Assembly: GCA_030671915.1 (NCBI GenBank)
Contig: DAOVHN010000136.1
Coordinates: forward strand, 1-6,899
Source: Pseudomonadota bacterium
Lineage (GTDB): Bacteria > Pseudomonadota > Alphaproteobacteria > UBA8366 > JADFVY01
Direction: 5' to 3'
Length of the DNA stretch: 6,899 bases
The notes below the pieces were generated by a model, which saw only the letters and a list, made by a program, of their open reading frames with translations, ran no database searches and was not told where the DNA came from. The number at the start of each line of letters is the position of its first letter. Positions within the stretch are counted from its first letter, which is position 1. Below are positions 1 through 6,583 of this stretch, in pieces. The translations under genes and the position numbers were made by a program.

Positions 1-792
1 GGCATGCCCGCTTTCCGAGCCCTGCGTCGGCAGCCCGTCGAGATAGCGTGTCGAGGCCAGCTTCACGGTTTTCAAGTTCAATTCCGCGCTGGTCCCGCCG
101 ATCACCACGGCCAGGTGATAGGGCGGGCAAGCCGCCGTGCCCAGCGTGCGGATTTTCTCGTCCAGGAAGGCCAGCATGCGATCCTCGGTCAGCAGCGACG
201 GCGTCGCCTGATACAGGAAGGTCTTGTTGGCCGAACCGCCGCCCTTGGCGATGAACAGGAATTTGTATTCGTCCTCGCCCTCCGAATAGATTTCCACCTG
301 CGCCGGCAGATTGTCGCCGGTGTTCTTCTCCTCGAACATGCCGATCGGGGCGAGCTGGCTGTAGCGCAAATTACGCTTCAGATAGGCGTCGCCCCCGCCG
401 GCCGCCAGCGCCGCCTCGTCGCCGCCTTTGGTCCAGACGCGCCAGCCCTTCTTGCCCATGACGATGACGGTGCCGGTATCCTGACACATGGGCAGCACGC
501 CGCCGGCCGAGATATTGGCGTTCTTCAGAAGATCATAGGCGACGAAGCGGTCGTTCGCCGAGGCCTCGGGGTCTTCCAGGATATTGGCGAGCTGTTGCAA
601 ATGGCCCGGGCGCAGCAGGTGGTTGATGTCGATAAAGGCCTGCTCGGCCAGCAGCTGCAGCCCTTCCGGCTCCACCTTCAACACTTCCTCCCCCTCGAAC
701 TCCGCCACCGAAACATGATCGCCGGTCAGCTTCTTGTACGGCGTCGTATCCTCGCCAAGGGGGAACAGGCCGGTGTATTCATCGCTCGCCAT
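1..792 (-). CDS. Class I (iron-sulfur) fumarate hydratase, N-terminal 264 residues, truncated by window edge
   Basis: This enzyme interconverts fumarate and malate in the TCA cycle, in the cytoplasm, using a labile [4Fe-4S] cluster. The reading frame is open from ATG at 792 to the first base of the window, so only about half of a usual ~500-550 residue protein is visible. Two of the three family cluster cysteines can be seen: Cys103 in the motif [12 protein letters not shown] (residues 97-108) and Cys222 in GTAACPPYH (218-226), followed by the conserved VIGGTSAE stretch (230-237). The third cysteine should lie outside the window. The start is supported by AAAGGA (801-806 on the complement) 8 bases upstream and by an N-terminus typical of the family. 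It is transcribed divergently from the nitronate monooxygenase gene. The family is clear; the symbol is left blank because alphaproteobacterial usage (fumA or other) varies. Confidence 0.95.
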   Translation of the reverse strand, partial: MASDEYTGLFPLGEDTTPYKKLTGDHVSVAEFEGEEVLKVEPEGLQLLAEQAFIDINHLLRPGHLQQLANILEDPEASANDRFVAYDLLKNANISAGGVLPMCQDTGTVIVMGKKGWRVWTKGGDEAALAAGGGDAYLKRNLRYSQLAPIGMFEEKNTGDNLPAQVEIYSEGEDEYKFLFIAKGGGSANKTFLYQATPSLLTEDRMLAFLDEKIRTLGTAACPPYHLAVVIGGTSAELNLKTVKLASTRYLDGLPTQGSESGHA

Positions 793-929
793 TGAAATCG
801 TCCTTTTGCATCACGTCATCAGGTCGCAGGGATAGCGCCGGGCGTGGCGCCGGTCCAGTCCCTTGTGGCCGGGGCGCATGCATCTTAACTTGGGGCCAGA
901 TTTCAACCCGCCAAGAGGTTAAACCGACA
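793..929. promoter_or_regulatory. Divergent intergenic region between fumarase and nitronate monooxygenase
   Basis: These 137 bases must hold the promoters of both flanking genes. On the plus strand a weak candidate is TTGTGG (863-868), a 17-base spacer and TAACTT (886-891); it matches the sigma-70 consensus only partly. On the minus strand I see TTGAAA (899-904 on the complement) as a possible -35, without a good -10 at proper spacing. The fumarase ribosome site AAAGGA lies at 801-806 (complement) and the nitronate monooxygenase site AAGAGG at 913-918. An imperfect inverted repeat, TTAACTTGG (885-893) against CCAAGAGGTTAA (911-922), includes the latter site. The promoter assignments are inference. 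Confidence 0.3.
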
Positions 930-1856
930 ATGCCGTTACCCAGCATACTGGAAGGGAGGCTGCGGCTTCCCGTGATCGCCGCGCCGATGTTCCTGGTGTC
1001 CGGGCCGGAACTGGTGATCGAATGCTGCAAGGCGGGGGTGCTGGGCACCGTGCCCGCCGCCAACGCCCGGCCCGCCAGCGAGTTCACCGCCTGGCTGGAC
1101 CGCATCGAGACGGCGCTGGCCGACGCGCCGGACGCCGCGCCATACGGCGTTAACATCTCCGTCCACCGCACCAACGAACGCTTCGACGAGGACATGGAGA
1201 TCATTATCCGCCACAAGGCGCCGGTGGTTATCACCATCCTGGGCAAACCGGACAAGGTGGTCCAAGCCGTGCATTCGTATGGCGGCATCGTGCTGCATGA
1301 CGCCGCCACCGAGCGCCACGCCCGCAACGCCATGGCTGCGGGCGTCGATGGGATCATCGCGCTGGCCGGTGGGGCAGGGGGGCACACCGGCTGGCAGAAT
1401 CCGTTCTCGCTGGTGCGCGAAATTCGCCGATTCTGGGACGGCTGCCTGATCCTGGCCGGCGCGATTTCCGACGGCCACGCCGTGCGCGCGGCCGAAGTGC
1501 TGGGCGCCGACCTCGCCTATATGGGCACGAGATTCTCCGCCACGGCGGAATCCCTGGCCGCGCCCGAATACAAGCAGATGATGGTCGATTCCCGCGCCGG
1601 CGACATCCTGCTGACCGACCGCATCACCGGCATCAACGCCAACTACATGCGCGCCAGCCTGGAGGCCGCCGGCTTCGACATCGAAAAGCTGCTGGCCGGC
1701 GAAGCCCCCGCCCCGTCGGAAATCCTCGAATCCGTCAAGGCCTGGCGTGACCTGTGGAGCGCCGGGCATGGCGTGTCGCTGATCGATGACGTGCCGACGA
1801 CGGCGGAACTGGTGACACGGCTGGAGGCGGAGTACAGGGCTGCTGCTGCCCGTTAG
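930..1856 (+). CDS. Nitronate monooxygenase family FMN enzyme (2-nitropropane dioxygenase-like), 308 aa
   Basis: Members of this family are FMN-binding TIM barrels that oxidise alkyl nitronates (for example propionate 3-nitronate), protecting succinate dehydrogenase; some relatives are enoyl-ACP reductases (FabK) or NADH:quinone reductases. The barrel starts with PVIAAPMF (residues 14-21). The family's catalytic histidine is His152 in GGAGGHTG (147-154). The FMN phosphate site is LAGAISDG (175-182) followed by YMGTRF (197-202). I chose ATG at 930 because AAGAGG (913-918) lies 11 bases upstream and because the 46 in-frame codons back to 792 look non-coding and would overlap the fumarase start. 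The TAG stop shares bases with the opposing stop of the aldolase-family gene. The last ~59 bp recur at 6584-6641. The family is sure; the substrate is not, since many proteins with this annotation have no demonstrated nitronate activity. Confidence 0.88.
   Translation: MPLPSILEGRLRLPVIAAPMFLVSGPELVIECCKAGVLGTVPAANARPASEFTAWLDRIETALADAPDAAPYGVNISVHRTNERFDEDMEIIIRHKAPVVITILGKPDKVVQAVHSYGGIVLHDAATERHARNAMAAGVDGIIALAGGAGGHTGWQNPFSLVREIRRFWDGCLILAGAISDGHAVRAAEVLGADLAYMGTRFSATAESLAAPEYKQMMVDSRAGDILLTDRITGINANYMRASLEAAGFDIEKLLAGEAPAPSEILESVKAWRDLWSAGHGVSLIDDVPTTAELVTRLEAEYRAAAAR
1781..1839 (+). repeat. Left copy of the direct repeat that brackets the TRAP cassette
   Basis: This is the end of the intact nitronate monooxygenase gene (residues ~285-303). 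It is repeated in the same orientation at 6584-6641, offset 4803 bases. Hand alignment gives substitutions at 1783, 1791, 1792, 1817, 1835 and 1836 and a one-base gap at 1828. The repeats enclose the whole minus-strand operon. Confidence 0.75.
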
Positions 1857-1873
1857 GATGCCCAGGGCAGCCC
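1837..1873. other. Inverted repeat across the overlapping convergent stop codons
   Basis: GCTGCCC (1845-1851) and GGGCAGC (1865-1871) form a perfect 7-bp stem with a 13-base loop. The loop carries both stop codons, TAG of the plus gene (1854-1856) and TAA of the minus gene (1853-1855 on the complement). An alternative pairing uses GGGCTGC (1837-1843) with GCAGCCC (1867-1873). No T-tract follows on either strand, so a classic intrinsic terminator is not supported. It may limit read-through between converging transcripts, or be a chance result of G/C-rich coding sequence. Confidence 0.3.
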
Positions 1874-2767
1874 GTCGATCCGGGCCAGCGCCCGACAAAG
1901 GCCCTTCGCGTCCTGCCCGGACAATGACGGCAGCGGCGCGCGCGTGCGCAGCCATGCGTCATCTTTTTTCAGGCCGGCCAGCGCGGCCTTGATGGCCGGC
2001 ACCACGGGGCGCGACAGTATTTCCGCCAGCAGCGCGTCGATGCGCGGGTCGGGTTTGCCCGCGACCAGCCCGCCGACCAGGTCGGGATCGAGGTTGGCGA
2101 TTCCGCTGATCGCGCCGCTGGCCCCCAGTTGCACGGCCTGTGCGAGATGGTTTTCATGGCCGACCAGGATCGTCAGGTCCCGGTGTTCCGTCAGCAGTGC
2201 CGCGGTGGCATCCCACTCGCCGCCGCTGTCCTTGACGCCGGCGATTACCTCCGGGAAGGCGGTGCGCAGCCGGGTTACGAGTTCGACCTCTATGCACGCC
2301 CCGCTCAGGTCGGGGATGTTGTAAAGCAATATGTCGCGACAGGCACCGCCGGCCTTCTCGAAAACCTCCGCATACCAGCGGAACAGCCCGTCAACGTCCG
2401 GGGCGGGGAAATAGAAGGGCGGGCAGAGCAGGATGCCGGCACAGCCCGCCTCCAGGGCCCGGCGTGCGAACCATGCGGCGTCGTCGCTGGCCGGCCCGTA
2501 AATGCATTCGACCAACTGGGCCGGCGCTATTCCCCCGGCCTCCATGCGCTCGAACAGTGCGGCGCGGCTGCGCGTGCCGATCGACGCGCCCTCGCCGGTG
2601 GTGCCAAAGGCGGTGACGACATTCATGCCGCCGTCCAGCAGGCCGTTTGCATGGGCGGCGAAGCGGGGCCAATCGATGTCGCCCGCCTCGTCGAAAGGCG
2701 TGGCCAGTGCCGCGCTCAGCCCTATAAGCTGGCGCATCGGATGGCCGGATTCAGGCTGTGTCGGCAT
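1853..2767 (-). CDS. DapA/NanA-superfamily Schiff-base aldolase, lyase or dehydratase, 304 aa
   Basis: This TIM-barrel enzyme is of the dihydrodipicolinate synthase / N-acetylneuraminate lyase superfamily, which uses a lysine Schiff base with a 2-oxo acid. GTTGEG (residues 55-60) is the carboxylate-binding loop. Tyr149 in LLYNIP (147-152) is the relay tyrosine and Lys179 in GVKDS (177-181) the Schiff-base lysine; SGAISGIAN (217-225) is also typical. Aligned on YNxP, the position of E. coli DapA Arg138, which binds aspartate semialdehyde, is Leu154 here, so lysine biosynthesis is unlikely. Length is normal. Start 2767 is preferred to Met11 (2737) because GGAGG (2774-2778, complement) lies 6 bases upstream; it overlaps the dehydrogenase gene by 17 bp, implying translational coupling. 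It is the last gene of the TRAP operon, so it probably acts on the imported acid or a product of it. The exact reaction cannot be told. Confidence 0.9.
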   Translation of the reverse strand: MPTQPESGHPMRQLIGLSAALATPFDEAGDIDWPRFAAHANGLLDGGMNVVTAFGTTGEGASIGTRSRAALFERMEAGGIAPAQLVECIYGPASDDAAWFARRALEAGCAGILLCPPFYFPAPDVDGLFRWYAEVFEKAGGACRDILLYNIPDLSGACIEVELVTRLRTAFPEVIAGVKDSGGEWDATAALLTEHRDLTILVGHENHLAQAVQLGASGAISGIANLDPDLVGGLVAGKPDPRIDALLAEILSRPVVPAIKAALAGLKKDDAWLRTRAPLPSLSGQDAKGLCRALARIDGLPWAS

Positions 2768-3581
2768 CGCCGGCCTCCAGTAGCTGGCGCAGCCGGGCCA
2801 GGTCCGGCGGCTCCATGCCGGTGAATATCCGAAACGCCTGGCTGCCCTGGTGGAAATAGAGTTCGTAGCCGCTCATGAATTTCAGCCCGGCGGCTAGCGC
2901 GTCGGCCCTGAACCGGGTCTCCACCGGGGTATAGACGGCATCGAAGGCCCAGCGGTGGCCGTCCAGCGCCTCGGCCGGGATGGGTGAGTCGGGGTTTCCG
3001 GTCATGCCGAGCGGGGTGCAGTTGACTATCCCGCCAGCGTTTTCGGCCGCCGCTGGAGCATCCGCGCACGCGGCCGCGCCGGGGACCGCCGCCGCAAGTC
3101 TGTCGGCCTTGAACATATCCCGGTCGGTTATGCGGATTTCTTCCGCGCCCAGGGCGGCCAGCGCGAAGGCTGTCGCGCGCCCGACGCCGCCGGCGCCGAT
3201 TAGCGCCACTTTTCCCGGCGCCATGCGCCCGAACGTCTCTCGCCAGGCCGCGATGAACCCGGAATAATCCGTGTTGTGTCCGGCGGGGCCCGCGTCCTCG
3301 AAAACCACCGTGTTCACCGCGCCGATATCGCGCACATGCGGGTCGTCGATGCGCACCATGCCGGCCGCCACTTCCTTGTAGGGGTAGGTGACGTTGACGC
3401 CGCGCCAGGAACCGTCGGCGCGTGACCGGAACAGGGTTTCGAAATCCATGCCCATCTCGCGCGGCCCCAACAGCTCGTAGCTGACGTCCAGGCCGCAAAG
3501 CCGGCCGGCGATCCGGTGCAGATCGGGCGACCGTGAGGCCGCGATATTGTCGCCGATCAACCCCAGCCTGATTTCGGTCAT
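2751..3581 (-). CDS. Shikimate/quinate dehydrogenase-like oxidoreductase (AroE fold), 276 aa
   Basis: AroE-family enzymes reversibly oxidise shikimate (or quinate) at one ring hydroxyl with NADP or NAD. The substrate domain shows AASRSP (residues 14-19, serines 16 and 18), GVNVTYPYKE (61-70, catalytic Lys69), Asn90 in GAVNT and Asp105 in GHNTD (101-105). The nucleotide site is GAGGVGRA (129-136). NCTPLGM (187-193) and Gln245 in YFHQGSQAF (242-250) complete the family pattern. After the second strand of the Rossmann domain it reads TDRDMFKA (152-159) where NADP-dependent AroE has NRTxxRA, which may shift preference towards NAD. ATG 3581 overlaps the dctM stop as ATGA (3578-3581); an upstream in-frame GTG at 3611 would add ten residues inside dctM without family support. 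Its place behind TRAP genes suggests catabolism of a shikimate- or quinate-like acid. The family is firm, the substrate inferred. Confidence 0.9.
   Translation of the reverse strand: MTEIRLGLIGDNIAASRSPDLHRIAGRLCGLDVSYELLGPREMGMDFETLFRSRADGSWRGVNVTYPYKEVAAGMVRIDDPHVRDIGAVNTVVFEDAGPAGHNTDYSGFIAAWRETFGRMAPGKVALIGAGGVGRATAFALAALGAEEIRITDRDMFKADRLAAAVPGAAACADAPAAAENAGGIVNCTPLGMTGNPDSPIPAEALDGHRWAFDAVYTPVETRFRADALAAGLKFMSGYELYFHQGSQAFRIFTGMEPPDLARLRQLLEAGDADTA
2774..2778 (-). promoter_or_regulatory. Ribosome binding site of the aldolase-family gene, inside the dehydrogenase gene
   Basis: GGAGG on the minus strand is 6 bases before ATG 2767 and lies within the last codons of the dehydrogenase gene. 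It decides for 2767 over the internal ATG at 2737, before which only weak purine-poor sequence is present. Confidence 0.65.
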
Positions 3582-4873
3582 CCCTGGTAGCCGAACTGGC
3601 GCGGCAGCCACAGGGCGATGTCCGGCACCAGCACCATCGCCGCCAGCGAGAAAAGCAGCACGGCGAGGAACGGCAATATCTCGCGGATGATGTCGCGCAG
3701 CGGAATCCCGGTGGTGCCGTTGATGACGAATAGCAGGATTCCGTATGGCGGCGTAATCAGCCCGATCATCGTGTTGACCACCACCACCACGCCGAAATGC
3801 ACGAGGTCGATGCCGAGTAGCCTGCAGGCGGGGATGAACAGCGGCACGATGACCAGGATAATCGTCGTCGCGTCCAGGATACAGCCCAGCACCAGCAACA
3901 GGAGATTAACCGAGATCAGGAAAATCAGCGGCGACATTTCGATGTTTTGCAGGGCGTTGGCGACCGTGCCGGGGATGTTTTCGCTGGCCACGATATAGTT
4001 CAGGATCATCGCGCCGCCGATGACCAACCCGATGGCCGACGAAGACCGCGCGCTGCGCGACAGGATATCGTATAGCGAGCGGAACGTAAGCGCCCGGTAG
4101 AACAGCGCCGCCAGCAATAGTGCATAGGCCGCCGCCACGGCCGCGGCCTCGGTCGGCGTCGTCGCTCCGCCATAAATTCCAGTCAGCAGGATGACCGGCA
4201 GCATCAGCGCCGGGAAGGCGTTGACGGTGATCCCGGGGATGCGCGCCAGCGGCACGGATTCCTCCACGGTGAAGCCGCGTTTGCGGGCGAGAAAGAAGAT
4301 CATGACCATCAGCGCCAGCGCCATCAGCAAGCCCGGAATCACGCCGCCGAGAAACAGGTAGCCGATGGACGCGTCCGAAACCAGCGCATACATCACCATC
4401 GGAATCGACGGCGGGATGATCGGGCCGATGGTTGCCGAGGCGGCCGTGATCGCGGCGGCGAAACCGGGAGAATAACGGCCTCCGCGGGTCATCATCTCGA
4501 TGACGATCTTGCCGATTCCGGCGGCGTCGGCGATGGCCGATCCCGACATGCCCGAGAAGATCACGCTGGCTACCACGTTCACATAGCCAAGCCCGCCGCG
4601 GAACCGGCCGACAATGGCGACGCAGAATTTCAGCAGGCGGTCGCTGATGGTACCGGCGTTCATGATGTTGGCGGCGACGATGAACAGCGGCACCGCCAGC
4701 AGGATGAAACTTTCGTAAAGCCCCTGGATGATCTGTTCCGAGACCAGGCCCGGATCGTGCCCCCTGACCGCCAGATAGACACCCGCCCCGACGATCATCG
4801 ACAGCGCGATCGGCGCGCCGATGGCGGCCAGCCCGAACAGCACCGCCAGGCACAGCAGGAAGGCGCTACTCAT
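3578..4873 (-). CDS. dctM: TRAP transporter large permease (DctM family), 431 aa
   Basis: This is the inner-membrane transport subunit of a tripartite ATP-independent periplasmic transporter; with the small permease it moves a carboxylate delivered by the binding protein, driven by sodium or protons. The length suits the family and the sequence is a run of about 11-13 hydrophobic segments. Characteristic stretches are VPLFIVAANIMNAG (residues 61-74), GMSGSAIADAAG (108-119), ATIGPIIPPSIPMV (147-160), GGATTPTEAAAVAAAYALL (235-253), LDATTIILVIVPLF (333-346) and MIGLITPPYG (369-378). The conserved proline/glycine re-entrant loops lie near 150-160 and 370-380. The ATG at 4873 overlaps the end of dctQ by 8 bp and the stop overlaps the dehydrogenase start by 4 bp, so it sits in the middle of a coupled operon. 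Confidence 0.96.
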   Translation of the reverse strand: MSSAFLLCLAVLFGLAAIGAPIALSMIVGAGVYLAVRGHDPGLVSEQIIQGLYESFILLAVPLFIVAANIMNAGTISDRLLKFCVAIVGRFRGGLGYVNVVASVIFSGMSGSAIADAAGIGKIVIEMMTRGGRYSPGFAAAITAASATIGPIIPPSIPMVMYALVSDASIGYLFLGGVIPGLLMALALMVMIFFLARKRGFTVEESVPLARIPGITVNAFPALMLPVILLTGIYGGATTPTEAAAVAAAYALLLAALFYRALTFRSLYDILSRSARSSSAIGLVIGGAMILNYIVASENIPGTVANALQNIEMSPLIFLISVNLLLLVLGCILDATTIILVIVPLFIPACRLLGIDLVHFGVVVVVNTMIGLITPPYGILLFVINGTTGIPLRDIIREILPFLAVLLFSLAAMVLVPDIALWLPRQFGYQG

Positions 4874-5378
4874 CTGGCGCCACCCTGTCCGCCAGGATAT
4901 CCCCGGCGTCGGGGTCGATGCCGCGGATCAGTTGCACGACCCGCCAGCCGTAGCGCAGGACGATGGCCGCCGCGAATACGCCATAGACGCTGAACACATA
5001 GTCCAGGCGGATATGCAGCATGGAGCTTTTCTCGATCTTCATGAAGGTGACGTAATCGATTGTGCCGGCGAAGGACGACGCGAAGCCGGCGGCGATCGCC
5101 ACCGCCGCGATCAACGCGAAGATGCGGCGTATGCCGGGCCGGACATGGGTATAGAGCATGTCGAACTTCACATGGTCGCGGTCGTTGACCACGAAGGCGG
5201 AGCCCCAGAACACCACCCACAGCCAGGTCATCAGGCACGCCTCGAGGGTCCATCCCAAGGGATGGTTGATCACATAGCGTGTGAATATCTGCAGCACGAA
5301 CGAAAGAAACATGGCGGTGAGCAGGCCCACCGCCACGTTATCCGCCCGCTTTCGTAACCAGGCGAGAACTGGCTTCAT
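4866..5378 (-). CDS. dctQ: TRAP transporter small permease (DctQ family), 170 aa
   Basis: This is the small membrane subunit that pairs with DctM. Four hydrophobic segments are visible at about residues 14-34, 46-64, 85-105 and 125-148. The family signature appears as FTRYVINHPLGWTLEA (32-47), with Arg34 and the Trp43-x-x-Glu46 region, followed by VNDRDHVKFDML (64-75), the equivalent of the usual RxxHIxxD stretch. The length is normal for the family. It starts 6 bases after the dctP stop codon, with only a weak ribosome site (AGTAGG region overlapping the dctP end), so it probably depends on translation of dctP. It overlaps dctM by 8 bp. Sequence conservation in this family is low, so the assignment leans on topology, motif and gene order together. 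Confidence 0.93.
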   Translation of the reverse strand: MKPVLAWLRKRADNVAVGLLTAMFLSFVLQIFTRYVINHPLGWTLEACLMTWLWVVFWGSAFVVNDRDHVKFDMLYTHVRPGIRRIFALIAAVAIAAGFASSFAGTIDYVTFMKIEKSSMLHIRLDYVFSVYGVFAAAIVLRYGWRVVQLIRGIDPDAGDILADRVAPDE

Positions 5379-5384
5379 GCCGGC

Positions 5385-6389
5385 CTACTTGATCGCGTTT
5401 ACCCGCGCGACCATGCCCTTGGGCCAGTCTTTCGAGAAATCAGATTCCAGATACATTTTCTGGACCCGCGTGCGGAAAGCCTCGACGTCGGGCGTATAGA
5501 CCTTCAGGCCCTCGCCCTTGAAGAACTCGACAAGCTTCGCCTCGTCGGCGAGCACGTCACTGCCGATTTTCTCGACGGCGGCCTGGGCCGCGTCCATCAT
5601 GGTCTTCTGCTGGTCGGCCGACAGCCCGTCCCAGACCTTCTTGCTCAGCGCCAGGAAGTTCATATCGGCCAGATGCCCGGTCAGGACGATCTGTTTGGTG
5701 ACCTCATAGAACTTCTTGTCCTTGTCGGTCGGCAGGGGATTGTCCTGGCCGTCGATGGCGCCGGTCTGCAGGCCGGTATAGACCTCTGTGAAGGCCATCG
5801 GCGTCGGGTTGGCGCCCAGCGCCTTGCCCAGGAACTGCCAGGCGTCGGTGCCGGGCATGCGCAGCTTGACTCCCGCCAGATCGGCCGGGGTCATGATTTT
5901 CTTTTCGATCCGCAGGTTCAATTGCCTGGTGCCGAAATACATCACCTTCAGCAGTTTGATGCCAAGCTGGTCCTCGACCATCCGGTACATTTCCGCGCCG
6001 ATATCGCTGTTGAACACCTTCTGCTGATGCTCCGCGCCGCGCAGCAGGTAGCCGGCGGTGAAGATCGACCAGGCGGGGATCTGCTTGGCGATTTCCTGCG
6101 CCGAGGTGACGCTCATCTCCAGATTGCCGCGCTGGATCGCCGCCAACTCGGTGCCCTGCTTGAACAGGGTGGCGTTGTAATGCGGCTCGTAGGTGGCGAA
6201 ACCCTTGACGCCGTCGGCGAAAATGGTCGCCAAGCCCTTCGACCGGTGGTCGGTATCCGTGGAGGGCGTCGAGAAACGCAGCGTAATCTTCTCCCCCGCC
6301 CCGGCCGGGGGCGCGGAAAACATGGAAGCGCCGGCCAGCAACGCAACGGCGGCGCCAACGAACAGGCGGCGACTGGTGAATTCGGACAT
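5385..6389 (-). CDS. dctP: TRAP transporter periplasmic solute-binding protein (DctP family), 334 aa
   Basis: This is the extracytoplasmic receptor that captures the solute and hands it to DctQM. Residues 1-31 form a signal peptide: an RR pair at 7-8 in TSRRLFVG, a hydrophobic core at ~9-25 and a likely cut after AGA (29-31). The twin arginine permits Tat export, though Sec is possible. The mature protein starts EKITLRFST. Arg177 in VKLRMPG (174-180) is the family's carboxylate-clamping arginine. PMAFTEVYTGLQTGAIDGQDNP (197-218) is the diagnostic hinge region, with Asn217 in the position of the ligand-contacting Asn. Start 6389 is set by AGGGAG (6399-6404, complement) 9 bases upstream and by the signal peptide; the open frame back to 6785 shows no export signal or coding character. 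It is the first gene of the operon. The ligand is most likely a carboxylate; more cannot be said. Confidence 0.95.
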   Translation of the reverse strand: MSEFTSRRLFVGAAVALLAGASMFSAPPAGAGEKITLRFSTPSTDTDHRSKGLATIFADGVKGFATYEPHYNATLFKQGTELAAIQRGNLEMSVTSAQEIAKQIPAWSIFTAGYLLRGAEHQQKVFNSDIGAEMYRMVEDQLGIKLLKVMYFGTRQLNLRIEKKIMTPADLAGVKLRMPGTDAWQFLGKALGANPTPMAFTEVYTGLQTGAIDGQDNPLPTDKDKKFYEVTKQIVLTGHLADMNFLALSKKVWDGLSADQQKTMMDAAQAAVEKIGSDVLADEAKLVEFFKGEGLKVYTPDVEAFRTRVQKMYLESDFSKDWPKGMVARVNAIK

Positions 6390-6398
6390 GTCGATGAT

Positions 6399-6404
6399 CT
6401 CCCT
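6399..6404 (-). promoter_or_regulatory. Ribosome binding site of dctP
   Basis: AGGGAG on the minus strand lies 9 bases before ATG at 6389. It is the only strong Shine-Dalgarno match near a plausible signal peptide start and rules out the much longer upstream extension of the frame. Confidence 0.75.
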
Positions 6405-6463
6405 GTTTGTGTGGCCCAGTTTGTTTTCGGGCCGGTTTGTAGGTATGCGAAGCCTTGCCGGGC

Positions 6464-6492
6464 AGAATACACTGTACAGCCGGGATTTCCAG
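6464..6492 (-). promoter_or_regulatory. Possible TRAP-operon promoter with overlapping palindromic operator
   Basis: On the minus strand CTGGAA (6487-6492) and TATTCT (6464-6469) are spaced by 17 bases and match 3 and 4 of 6 sigma-70 consensus positions. The spacer holds the 8-bp palindrome CTGTACAG (6472-6479), and TACA-C-TGTA (6468-6476) overlaps it. A palindrome in a promoter spacer is a usual place for repressor binding, and TRAP operons are often under GntR-type regulators. No regulator gene is in the window. The element is short and could be chance. Confidence 0.25.
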
Positions 6493-6583
6493 CCGGTTTT
6501 TGCGGAAGGGTCCGGCAACGGCCCGCATCTCTGGCCCGATCCCGGACCTACAACATCCGGGGCCCCCGCCGCGACGCCTCCCT

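Noticed and set aside
4..795. Long plus-strand open frame opposite the fumarase gene
   Set aside because: It is the antisense shadow of the well-conserved fumarase sequence; its translation has no recognisable family pattern and is a by-product of G/C-rich codons.
792..929. In-frame upstream extension of the nitronate monooxygenase gene from ATG 792
   Set aside because: The extra 46 residues resemble no family N-terminus, overlap the fumarase start and promoter zone, and lack a ribosome site. ATG 930 has AAGAGG and the barrel begins directly after it.
936..1955. Long minus-strand frame antisense to the nitronate monooxygenase gene
   Set aside because: Its Gly/His/Arg-rich translation is typical of shadow frames, while the plus strand carries catalytic and FMN motifs. 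It resembles the minus-strand frame near 6600 only because of the direct repeat.
3582..3611. GTG start ten codons upstream for the dehydrogenase gene
   Set aside because: It falls inside dctM, has no clear ribosome site, and family N-termini begin at the residue matching ATG 3581, which also gives the common ATGA overlap.
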